Assembly: GCA_965224785.1 (NCBI GenBank)
Contig: OZ245062.1
Location: forward strand, 186,001 to 250,000
Reading direction: 5' to 3'
Origin: JALSNL01 sp036479585
Lineage (GTDB): Bacteria; Bacteroidota; Ignavibacteria; Ignavibacteriales; Melioribacteraceae
Length of the DNA stretch: 64,000 bases
Position numbers and translations under genes: made by a program. Below are positions 25,217 through 33,914 of this stretch, one piece after another. Each line of letters begins with the position of its first letter. The first letter of the stretch is position 1. The notes under the pieces are model-generated. The model was not told where the DNA came from. It was given only the letters and a program-made list of their open reading frames with translations, and searched no databases.

Positions 25217-27352
25217 ATGAAATTACGTTTTATATTACTCTTATTTCTAGTAATTACTTTTCAGCATAACGCACAATCACTAAGCAAAATTGAAAGTAAC
25301 ACTTTACCAAAAATAGAACCTCAGAATTCTTATAGTGGAACTTATTATGATAATATTTCTTCCAGTGCTACTGGTGAACAACTAAGATTTGAACTTTATA
25401 ATTTAATCAATGGTCATATTGAATTTAGATATACTTCAACAAACATAGATGTATGGGATATTTTAATGGAAACAGATGAAGACCCAAACGATGATAGTAA
25501 GGTTATTTTATTGTATAAAGGTAATTCGGAGGATAAGGCTTTTAATCAAGGTGTTGTTGGTCTAGGGATACCTGATGCTTGGAATAGAGAGCATGTTTGG
25601 TCACAATCAAGAGGGGCTTTTGGAACTGATCCTGGAGCAGGAACAGACGTACATCACTTAAAACCTTCAGATAATACAGTAAATTCAAGTAGAGGTAACA
25701 AAGACTTTGATGATGGCGGAGTGCAACATCACGAAGCAACTGATTGTTATACCGATAGTGATTCATGGCAACCAAGAACTAATGTGAAAGGTGATGTCGC
25801 TAGAATGTTATTTTACATGGCTATTCGATATGAAGGAGAGAGAGGTGATCCTGAACTACACTTAGTTGATTACACAGCGAATGCAACGGGCGAACCTGTA
25901 ATTGGAAAACTTTCAACTTTACTTCAATGGCATATTGATGACCCTGTTGATGCTTTTGAAGAAAACAGAAATGATGTTATTTTTAGTTATCAACAAAATA
26001 GAAATCCTTTTATAGATTATCCCGAATGGGTTGATGCTATTTGGGGAGCTGGCTCAGTTAATTCGCCTACTATTGCTAGTGTAACAAGATATCCAATAGT
26101 TCCAAATGAAAATCAAGATTTAGTTGTTACTGCCATAGTTTCGGATAATAATAGTATTAATAGTGTAACTCTAAAATATCAAGTGGATGAAAATGCTGAA
26201 CAATCAATACAGATGTCATCAAGTGGAGGTGATACATATACTGCAACAATTTCATCAAGCAATTATTTTGATGTGAGCTTTCTAAAATATTATGTTGTTG
26301 CTGAAGACAATGAAGGTAACTTTGATTATGGATATGTGAAAGAATTATTTACTGGCTTAACTCCTATTTCGCATATTCGTTCAGTAAAAGCCGATGGACG
26401 ATTAAATTTTTTAGGTGTGTATGCTAAGGTTAAAGGAGTAGCTACTGTTGGTTCTCAAGTGTTTTCAAATACGAGTCTTGATGTTGTTTTACAAGATGAA
26501 ACATCCGGCATAACAATTTATAAAGGTGGTGCTAATTCTATGAGTATAGTTGAAGGAAATGAATATATTATTTGTGGAGAAATTGTTAGTTATAATGGTA
26601 AAGCTGAATTGGTACCGGACGATGTAAACGTTGATATTATTGACGATGGTGCAAGATTGCTCCCAAAACCTTTAACTCTAACAATTGAACAATTACTGAT
26701 TAACCCAGAAAACTATGAAGGACAATTAGTTACTATTTATCAAGTTGAAAAAACTATAAACAGTTCACCTTGGCCAGCAATAGACCAAAATGCAAACATA
26801 GAAATAACAGACGATGGCGGGACATCTCTTTTAACTTTGCGAGTTGATAAAGATACAGACTTAGATGATAATTTAGAACCAGCATGGTCAAAAGATGTCA
26901 CAGGTATTTTTGGTCAATACGATAGTTATTACCCTTACACTTATGGTTATCAAATTCAACCAAGAAGATATACTGATTTTTCAAACTCAATAGCAGTACA
27001 ACTAAAATTATTTTTGGAAGGTTCTTACGATGTTGGAGAAAACAAAATGTTTCCTACTATAAATAATTCTGTTCCACTTAAATCTCCATACTCTGAAGAT
27101 CCAAGAAAAATTATTTCAATGCCTGTTGATATTATTGATTGGGTTCTTGTTCAATTAAGAACTACTGAAAACGGAGGAGTAGTTTCATCACATAGTGCTT
27201 TATTACATAAGGATGGAAGAATAGTTGCTGATGATGGAACTTCAAGTACAATTAGAATAACTGCAGAACCGACAGAGTATTTTATTGTTGTCAAACATAG
27301 AAATCATTTATCTGTTATGAGTACTACAAAAATTTCACTGAGTAACAATTAA
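25217..27352 (+). CDS. Secreted endonuclease I-like nuclease with extra C-terminal domains
   Basis: A 711-residue exported nuclease. The signal peptide is residues 1-19. The endonuclease I (EndA/NucM, beta-beta-alpha-metal) domain spans about 35-275, with the catalytic motif AWNREHVWSQSRG near residue 118 and DVHHLKPSDNTVNSSRGN after it. About 290-385 looks like an Ig-like domain, and about 395-590 an OB-fold-like region (PENYEGQLVTIYQV). The last 120 residues match a domain often found before T9SS tails (IDWVLVQLRTT, FIVVKHRNHLSVMST). The protein then stops at SLSNN without a sorting domain. It probably degrades extracellular DNA or RNA for nutrients. Confidence 0.83.
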   Translation: MKLRFILLLFLVITFQHNAQSLSKIESNTLPKIEPQNSYSGTYYDNISSSATGEQLRFELYNLINGHIEFRYTSTNIDVWDILMETDEDPNDDSKVILLYKGNSEDKAFNQGVVGLGIPDAWNREHVWSQSRGAFGTDPGAGTDVHHLKPSDNTVNSSRGNKDFDDGGVQHHEATDCYTDSDSWQPRTNVKGDVARMLFYMAIRYEGERGDPELHLVDYTANATGEPVIGKLSTLLQWHIDDPVDAFEENRNDVIFSYQQNRNPFIDYPEWVDAIWGAGSVNSPTIASVTRYPIVPNENQDLVVTAIVSDNNSINSVTLKYQVDENAEQSIQMSSSGGDTYTATISSSNYFDVSFLKYYVVAEDNEGNFDYGYVKELFTGLTPISHIRSVKADGRLNFLGVYAKVKGVATVGSQVFSNTSLDVVLQDETSGITIYKGGANSMSIVEGNEYIICGEIVSYNGKAELVPDDVNVDIIDDGARLLPKPLTLTIEQLLINPENYEGQLVTIYQVEKTINSSPWPAIDQNANIEITDDGGTSLLTLRVDKDTDLDDNLEPAWSKDVTGIFGQYDSYYPYTYGYQIQPRRYTDFSNSIAVQLKLFLEGSYDVGENKMFPTINNSVPLKSPYSEDPRKIISMPVDIIDWVLVQLRTTENGGVVSSHSALLHKDGRIVADDGTSSTIRITAEPTEYFIVVKHRNHLSVMSTTKISLSNN

Positions 27353-27637
27353 CTGTATCCCAAATATATTTACAAGTCAAAAATTGCAAATAAAGGTTTA
27401 GGACAAATCAAAAATAACTCTTGCTAAAACATTATTTAGACTATATGTTTGACTAAGAAAGTTATTAAATAATACCATTTTGATTTGTGGATTAAATGCT
27501 GAATACTAGTCTTCATTATTTTTTTTTCTATCTCTCGAATTGTCAAATTCAACCTATCTTAGTTTCTAAGAAAGTATCACATTTACGTACACATCAAGTG
27601 GAACAAAATATTTCAAACAATATTATGGGGAATAATT

Positions 27638-28978
27638 ATGTCTGAATACGTACAACAAATTTTAGCAGATGTAAAAGCAAAAAATCCAAGTGAACCAGAA
27701 TTTCATCAAGCAATTGAAGAAGTAACTGAGTCGCTTGACTTAGTTTTAGATAGGCATCCAGAGTATCAATACGCAAGAATTTTGGAAAGAATGGTTGAAC
27801 CCGAAAGAGTAATTATGTTTAGAGTTCCTTGGATGGATGACCAGGGTGGAATTCATATTGAGCGTGGATTTAGAATTGAAATGAATAGTGCAATTGGTCC
27901 ATACAAAGGTGGTCTTCGTTTTCACCCTTCAGTAACTTTGGGTATTCTTAAATTTTTAGCATTCGAACAAGTTTTTAAAAATAGCCTAACAACCCTACCA
28001 ATGGGTGGCGGTAAAGGTGGTTCGGACTTTAATCCAAAAGGTAAAAGCGATAATGAAATTATGAGATTTTGCCAAAGTTTTATGACGGAACTCTACCGAC
28101 ACATTGGGCCAAACACAGATATTCCTGCTGGAGATATTGGAGTTGGAGGCAGAGAGATTGGTTATTTATTTGGTCAATACAAAAGATTAAAAAATGAATT
28201 TACAGGTGTGCTTACTGGTAAGGGATTAAACTGGGGTGGTTCACTTATTAGACCTGAAGCAACTGGTTTTGGAGTTGTATATTTTACTGAAGAAATGTTG
28301 AAAACAAAAAATACATCGCTTGATGGAAAAATTGTTGCAGTTTCCGGATTTGGAAATGTTGCTTGGGGAGCAGTTAGAAAAGCAACTGAACTTGGAGCTA
28401 AGGTTGTTACTCTTTCTGGACCTGATGGATTTGTGTATGATAAGGATGGTATCAAAGGAGAAAAAATTGATTATATGTTAAAGCTACGTTCAAGTAATAA
28501 AGATATAGTTGAAGACTATGCAAAAGAATTTAATGTTGAATTTTATGCTGACAAAAAGCCTTGGGAAATAAAAGTTGATGTTGCTTTACCTTGTGCTACT
28601 CAAAATGAAATTTTAGAAGACGATGCAAAAAAACTTTTAGCTAATGGTTGTATGTGTGTATGCGAAGGTGCAAACATGCCAACATCAATTGAAGGTTATA
28701 AATTATTTACAGAAGCCGGAATTCTTTATGCTCCGGGCAAAGCATCCAATGCTGGCGGAGTTGCAACTTCAGGTTTAGAGATGTCCCAAAATAGTATGAG
28801 GTTACCTTGGACAAAAGAAGAAGTTGATAGAAGACTTCAAGAAATTATGGCTAGAATACATGGAACTTGTGTTGAAACTGCAGACCGATTTGGAACTCCA
28901 GGAAATTATGTTAACGGAGCAAACATTGCTGGTTTCCTAAAAGTTGCAGATGCAATGATGGATCAAGGTTTGGTTTAG
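27638..28978 (+). CDS. gdhA: Glutamate dehydrogenase (NADP-type, hexameric)
   Basis: A 446-residue enzyme interconverting 2-oxoglutarate plus ammonium and glutamate. The substrate-binding region includes GPYKGGLRFHPSV and the catalytic lysine in LPMGGGKGGSDFNP. GDIGVGGREIGYLFGQYK is typical of the biosynthetic NADP-type enzyme. The Rossmann motif is VAVSGFGNVAWGAV (GFGNVA). Length and motifs are normal. The long 5' gap (285 bases) and the repeat after its stop suggest its own transcription unit. An aminotransferase follows two genes downstream. Confidence 0.95.
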   Translation: MSEYVQQILADVKAKNPSEPEFHQAIEEVTESLDLVLDRHPEYQYARILERMVEPERVIMFRVPWMDDQGGIHIERGFRIEMNSAIGPYKGGLRFHPSVTLGILKFLAFEQVFKNSLTTLPMGGGKGGSDFNPKGKSDNEIMRFCQSFMTELYRHIGPNTDIPAGDIGVGGREIGYLFGQYKRLKNEFTGVLTGKGLNWGGSLIRPEATGFGVVYFTEEMLKTKNTSLDGKIVAVSGFGNVAWGAVRKATELGAKVVTLSGPDGFVYDKDGIKGEKIDYMLKLRSSNKDIVEDYAKEFNVEFYADKKPWEIKVDVALPCATQNEILEDDAKKLLANGCMCVCEGANMPTSIEGYKLFTEAGILYAPGKASNAGGVATSGLEMSQNSMRLPWTKEEVDRRLQEIMARIHGTCVETADRFGTPGNYVNGANIAGFLKVADAMMDQGLV

Positions 28979-29011
28979 TATTTTCTTATCAAATTGATTA
29001 TTATTTATGTC

Positions 29012-29115
29012 TGTCATTTCCGAATGTTTTTATCGGAAATCCATTTGTTAAAATTACTCCGGCAATTAAGCAACTTACATAATTATCTGGATTCCCAGTC
29101 GAACTGGGAGTGACA
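29012..29115. repeat. REPIN-like double-hairpin repeat, copy D
   Basis: The left arm begins TGTCATTTCCGAATG and closes ATCGGAAATCCA. The right arm, read on the minus strand, begins TGTCACTCCCAGTTCG and closes ACTGGGAATCCAGA, the same class as the right arm of copy B. The stem CTCCCAGT/ACTGGGAA-like pairing is kept despite base differences. The spacer between the arms is longer (about 40 bases) than in copies A-C. It lies between gdhA and the 993-residue receiver/ATP-grasp gene. Confidence 0.8.
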
Positions 29116-29235
29116 AGCAATCTCTATTTTACAAAAAAGAATATATGTAAATATTATAAGTTCTTTTCTTTTGTAAAGAGAGAGACTTAGTCTGAATTTC
29201 AATTTAGTTTATTTCAATTTTAAAAAAAATATTTT

Positions 29236-32217
29236 ATGCAATTTGAAAATATAAACAAGAACCAAGTAGAAGATATTTTTGGAAGCCGACTCAAAAAGTT
29301 TCAAAAATTAATGAGCTTCAAAATACGAGATATTCTACTAGTATCAAGCTTATATGATAACTATCTGTTTGAAGAAGATGGTAAATTATACGAACTAATT
29401 AGGGAAGAATACCATTCATTAAATTTAAGTAATGCTCCTGAAATAATACATGTAACAACTGCACAAGAAGCTATTGATCTAAACTCCGCTGGGAAGAAAT
29501 TTGATTTAATAATTACCACAATGCATATTGAAGATATGCACGTAATTGATTTTGCAAAATTAGTTAGACAAACCGACACGAAAATTCCCCTTATCTTATT
29601 GGCTTATGACAACCAAGAAAGAAAAGAAATTGCTATGGAATCCGGCTCGAAAATATTTGATATGATTTTTATTTGGCAAGGTGATTACAGATTGTTAATG
29701 GGAATTATAAAATATGTAGAAGATAAGTATAACATTGAAAAAGATGTGGAAGTTGTTGGAGTGCAAGCAATTATTTTAGTTGAAGATGATGTGAAGTTTT
29801 ATTCAGCATATTTACCGTTAATTTATTCTCAAGTGTTTGAGCAATCTCAAGCTTTAATTTCTGAAGGTGTAAATACAGCTCATAGATTTTTGCGAATGAG
29901 AGCTAGACCAAAAATATTACTTTGTACAACCTATGAAGAAGCTTGGGAATATTTTGAAAAATATAAACGTTACATACTAGGTGTAATTTCAGATATAAGG
30001 TTTTTACATAACGGAGTTAAAGATTCTAAAGCAGGAATTAAATTAGCAAAAGCTATCAAAAATGTGCACGAAGATATACCAATTTTATTACAATCGAGCC
30101 AAGCAAAACATGAACAAATAGCTTATGATATTGGAGCATCTTTTATTCTAAAAAGTTCTCCAAGACTGTTGAAAGATGTAAGAGACTTTCTAAAATCTAA
30201 TTTCAGTTTTGGAGATTTTGTTTTTAGAACAAGCGACGGTAAAGAAGTTGGACGAGCAAATAATTTAAGAACATTAGAAAAACAATTAGCAATAGTTCCC
30301 GAAGATAGTATAGAATATCATTCAAATAGAAATCACTTTTCAAGCTGGTTAAAAGCACGTACAGAGTTTTGGTTAGCTCGTCATTTAAGAGCAAACAAAG
30401 TATCTGATTTTAATTCCCTTGAGGAAATGAGAAAACATCTTATATCTAATATCAAAATGTATAGAGATATGAGACAACGTGGAACAATTACTGAATTTAA
30501 TAGGGAAACTTTTGATCCTAAAAATAGTTTTGCAAAAATTGGTAATGGATCACTTGGAGGCAAAGCAAGAGGACTTGGATTTATAAATACGCTTCTTACA
30601 AATTATGCCTTGTCATATAAGTTTGACAAAGTAGATATATACGTGCCAGCAGCAATAGTACTTGCCACAGATGTGTTTGATAGTTTTATGGAAGAAAATG
30701 ATTTGTTTAGTTTTGCAATAAACGAGCAAGATGATGAAGAAATTATTTCTCGTTTTCTTGAAGCTGAAAGATTTCCTAGTGATGTTGTTCTTAAACTTAT
30801 TGAGTTCTTGAGTATAGTGCAAGTCCCTTTGGCTGTTAGGTCATCAAGCCTTTTGGAAGATTCTCAGTTTCAACCGTTTGCTGGAATTTATAATACTTAT
30901 ATGATTCCAAATAAAGATGAGGACTTGGATGTTAGACTGGACGAATTAATTCAAACAATCAAATTAGTTTTTGCATCTACATTTTTGAAGAGAGCAAAAA
31001 ATTATTTAAAGGTAACATCCTACCGATTAGAAGAAGAGAAGATGGCAGTAATTATTCAAAAAATTGTTGGCACTCAACACGAAGAAAGATTTTATCCGGA
31101 AATTTCCGGGGTTGCAAAATCTTATAATTTCTATCCAATTTCTCCGCAAGAATCTGATGATGGAATTGTTTCGGTAGCCCTGGGGTTAGGCAAGACAGTT
31201 GTTGAAGGTGGAAACACAGTGAGGTTTTGTCCTAAATATCCTAAGCATTTAATGCAGTTTTTTTCAACTACAGATACAATGAAAAATGCTCAACAAAATT
31301 TTTATGCTCTTGATGATTTTGATACATTGTTCCACGGAGATAGTCCAATACCAAAAGATTTAACTACTTGTTACGATTTAACAGTTGCGGAAAAAGATGG
31401 TACGCTAAGGTATCTTGGTTCTACATATTCAGCGGAGAACGATGCTGTCTATGATGGAATATCAAGAGAAGGAAATAGAATAGTAACCTTCGCTCCAATT
31501 TTAAAACATAATATTTTCCCACTCCCTTCAATTATAAAAACACTTTTTGATTATGGAACTTGGGGAATGGGAACACAAGTTGAAATAGAATTTGCTGTAA
31601 ATTTTTCTGTACCAAAAGGGGATCTTATAGAATTTGCAATGCTTCAAATGAGACCAATGGTAATGACGCGTGAAGCTGCTCATATTGAGTTTAAAAATAT
31701 TGAACAAAAAGATATTTTATGCACAAGCGAACAAGTTTTAGGAGATGGAATACTTGATAATATTTACGATGTAATTTTGGTTGACAAAAATAAGTTTGAT
31801 AGAAGTAAAAGCAAAGATGTAGCAATTGAAATTAGCAAATTAAACGAGAAGTTGATTGAAAAAAATAAGCAGTATATTTTAATTGGAGTGGGCAGATGGG
31901 GAAGTTTGGATCATTGGCTTGGCATTCCGGTTACTTGGGAGCAAATTTCTGGAGCAGCAGTAATTGTGGAAAGTAGTTTTAGTGATTTTAGTGTTTCACC
32001 TTCACAAGGCTCACATTTTTTTCATAATATTACATCATTTAGAATTGGTTATTTTACAATTGAAGATAATAAAAAAAGTAGCTTTGTAGATTGGGAATGG
32101 CTTAGTAAACAAAAGACTGAAGAAGAGTTAGAGTTTACAAAACACATAAAATTTAAGAAACCGTTAATCACAAAAATTAGCGGACAAAAAAATAAAGGTG
32201 TAATTCAAAAACCGTAA
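29236..32217 (+). CDS. Receiver-receiver-PEP/pyruvate-binding (PPDK_N) hybrid protein of unknown function
   Basis: A 993-residue cytosolic protein. Residues about 33-165 look like a degenerate receiver domain (FDLIITTMHIED). Residues about 178-330 look like a second one, with an acidic pair in ILVEDD, Asp in GVISDIRF, LLQSS and a Lys in FILKSS. About 425-810 is the ATP-grasp PEP/pyruvate-binding domain of PPDK/PEP synthase, with GSLGGKARGLGF, PLAVRSSSLLEDSQFQPFAG and FAMLQMRPM intact. The swivelling phosphohistidine domain and the PEP-binding barrel are absent. The last 180 residues instead carry LIGVGRWGSLDHWLGIPV and PSQGSHFFHNITSF. Similar proteins occur in Bacteroidota as far as I recall, without known function. 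A phosphotransfer or signalling role is possible. Confidence 0.75.
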   Translation: MQFENINKNQVEDIFGSRLKKFQKLMSFKIRDILLVSSLYDNYLFEEDGKLYELIREEYHSLNLSNAPEIIHVTTAQEAIDLNSAGKKFDLIITTMHIEDMHVIDFAKLVRQTDTKIPLILLAYDNQERKEIAMESGSKIFDMIFIWQGDYRLLMGIIKYVEDKYNIEKDVEVVGVQAIILVEDDVKFYSAYLPLIYSQVFEQSQALISEGVNTAHRFLRMRARPKILLCTTYEEAWEYFEKYKRYILGVISDIRFLHNGVKDSKAGIKLAKAIKNVHEDIPILLQSSQAKHEQIAYDIGASFILKSSPRLLKDVRDFLKSNFSFGDFVFRTSDGKEVGRANNLRTLEKQLAIVPEDSIEYHSNRNHFSSWLKARTEFWLARHLRANKVSDFNSLEEMRKHLISNIKMYRDMRQRGTITEFNRETFDPKNSFAKIGNGSLGGKARGLGFINTLLTNYALSYKFDKVDIYVPAAIVLATDVFDSFMEENDLFSFAINEQDDEEIISRFLEAERFPSDVVLKLIEFLSIVQVPLAVRSSSLLEDSQFQPFAGIYNTYMIPNKDEDLDVRLDELIQTIKLVFASTFLKRAKNYLKVTSYRLEEEKMAVIIQKIVGTQHEERFYPEISGVAKSYNFYPISPQESDDGIVSVALGLGKTVVEGGNTVRFCPKYPKHLMQFFSTTDTMKNAQQNFYALDDFDTLFHGDSPIPKDLTTCYDLTVAEKDGTLRYLGSTYSAENDAVYDGISREGNRIVTFAPILKHNIFPLPSIIKTLFDYGTWGMGTQVEIEFAVNFSVPKGDLIEFAMLQMRPMVMTREAAHIEFKNIEQKDILCTSEQVLGDGILDNIYDVILVDKNKFDRSKSKDVAIEISKLNEKLIEKNKQYILIGVGRWGSLDHWLGIPVTWEQISGAAVIVESSFSDFSVSPSQGSHFFHNITSFRIGYFTIEDNKKSSFVDWEWLSKQKTEEELEFTKHIKFKKPLITKISGQKNKGVIQKP

Positions 32218-32287
32218 AAGTAATTACTTTTTTTTATAAAAACACTTCATAGAATCTTACTAAAAAAAGAAAAATAAAACATTAGCT

Positions 32288-32320
32288 AAAAATCCCATCA
32301 AATAATTGATGGGATTTTTT
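32288..32320 (+). terminator. Rho-independent terminator
   Basis: A perfect 14-base stem AAAAATCCCATCAA/TTGATGGGATTTTT with a 4-base loop and a terminal T-run. It ends the transcript of the receiver/PPDK_N gene. Confidence 0.9.
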
Positions 32321-32393
32321 ATATCTAAAAGTAATTGTAAATTCGTTTTTATTCAATAAATTTAAAGTTATAAAATTATTAACTGAGGAAATT

Positions 32394-33599
32394 ATGAACA
32401 CTACAATTGAAGCTGCTATACGCACCCATAATATTACTTACGCAGTAAGAGACATTTTACTTATTGCAGATAAAGTTGCCAAGACCGGAAAAGAAATGTT
32501 GTACCTAAATATTGGCGATCCAAATATTTATGATTTTGCTCCTCCAAGACATATGATTGAAGATACTTATAAAGCAATGTTGGATAACCATAATGGGTAT
32601 GCTCCGTCTTCAGGAATAAAATCTGCACTAAATTCAATTGAGAAAGAAGCAGAAAGAAAAGGGATTACAAATATTCAAGATATGTTTATAACAACCGGAG
32701 CAAGTGAAGGAATTGATATTTGTTTAACTGCCTTAGTGAATGAAGGAGAAAATATTTTAACTCCATCGCCGGGTTACCCTTTATATACAGCTATTCAAAG
32801 TAAATTGCAGATGTATGAAAACCCATATTACTTAGATGAAAAAAATAATTGGCAACCTGATGTTGAGGACATAAAGAAAAAAGTAAATGATAAAACGCGA
32901 GCTATAGTTTTAATCAATCCCAACAACCCAACTGGTTCAAACTATAGTGTTGAATCACTAAAACAAATTGTGGAGATTGCTCTTGAGCATAACTTAATAA
33001 TATTTGCTGATGAAATTTATGACAAACTTTTAATGGATGGAGTTGAGCATACATCAATTGCATCACTAAATAGTGAAGTCCCAATTATTACTTTTGGTGG
33101 TCTCTCAAAAAATTATATGGTTCCCGGTTTTAGAATTGGTTGGGGAATTATAAGTGGAAATAAAAATAAACTTTCAAAATATATTGAAGCGATAAATAAA
33201 ATTCTACGCTCAAGACTTTCTGCAAATCATCCGGAACAATATTGTATTACTGGAGCGTTGGAAGGAAACCAAGATCATCTTTCTGTTGCAATGAAAAAAT
33301 TAACAAAGCGAAGAGATATGACTGTTGACATGATGAATGCAATTCCGGGAATATCTTGTGTAAAACCTGAAGGTTCTTTTTATGCATATCCCAAATTAGA
33401 AATAAAAAATTCAGACAATCATTTTGTTTCCGAACTAATAAAAGAAACTGGTGTTGTAGTAGTGCCAGGCACTGGGTTTGGACAATTACCTGGAACAAGT
33501 CATATCAGAATTGTATTCTTGCCACCAGAAGAAATTCTAGAAAAAGCTTACAAAAATATTGAAGATTTTTTTGCTAACTATGTTGACAAATTTGAATAA
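32394..33599 (+). CDS. Class I/II PLP-dependent aminotransferase (AlaA/AspC-like)
   Basis: A 401-residue fold-type I aminotransferase. NPNNPTGSNYS, FADEIYDKLLMDG and the PLP lysine in GGLSKNYMVPGFRIGWG are all present, and the terminal arginine that binds the substrate carboxylate is in GTSHIRIVFLP. The closest match by eye is alanine/aspartate-type enzymes such as AlaA. The exact amino acid pair cannot be read. A terminator separates it from the upstream gene; GAGGAAATT lies before the ATG. Confidence 0.85.
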   Translation: MNTTIEAAIRTHNITYAVRDILLIADKVAKTGKEMLYLNIGDPNIYDFAPPRHMIEDTYKAMLDNHNGYAPSSGIKSALNSIEKEAERKGITNIQDMFITTGASEGIDICLTALVNEGENILTPSPGYPLYTAIQSKLQMYENPYYLDEKNNWQPDVEDIKKKVNDKTRAIVLINPNNPTGSNYSVESLKQIVEIALEHNLIIFADEIYDKLLMDGVEHTSIASLNSEVPIITFGGLSKNYMVPGFRIGWGIISGNKNKLSKYIEAINKILRSRLSANHPEQYCITGALEGNQDHLSVAMKKLTKRRDMTVDMMNAIPGISCVKPEGSFYAYPKLEIKNSDNHFVSELIKETGVVVVPGTGFGQLPGTSHIRIVFLPPEEILEKAYKNIEDFFANYVDKFE

Positions 33600-33914
33600 T
33601 TGCGAAAGTAAAAAACAAATTAGTTACACTAGAATATTTGAACTTCTTAAAGTTCCACTCCAAGTCATATCAGATTTTGAAAATGTTTCAAAGTAGCTTT
33701 TATTTTTATAAAGCCAAAATAAATATTTCTTTCGTGTATCGTTTTGAGACTAATTCATTAGTGTATGGTAGATGTCATATTGATATATATCAAAGGATGA
33801 ATAGATAATTCTATTTATATTTAGTATTAACTATTTAATTATTAAGTATAAACCATTGTTAAATTACTTACTATATCAATAGAAGGAAATGTTCCTAAAA
33901 AATCAGCTTAATTT
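33600..33914. other. Intergenic gap, nothing recognised
   Basis: A 315-base AT-rich region before the large CotH/lamin-tail gene. It has no ORF with a ribosome binding site, no tRNA and no strong hairpin. AGAAGGAAATG near 33880 resembles a ribosome binding site but is not followed by a long frame. It likely contains the promoter of the secreted-protein gene. Confidence 0.45.
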
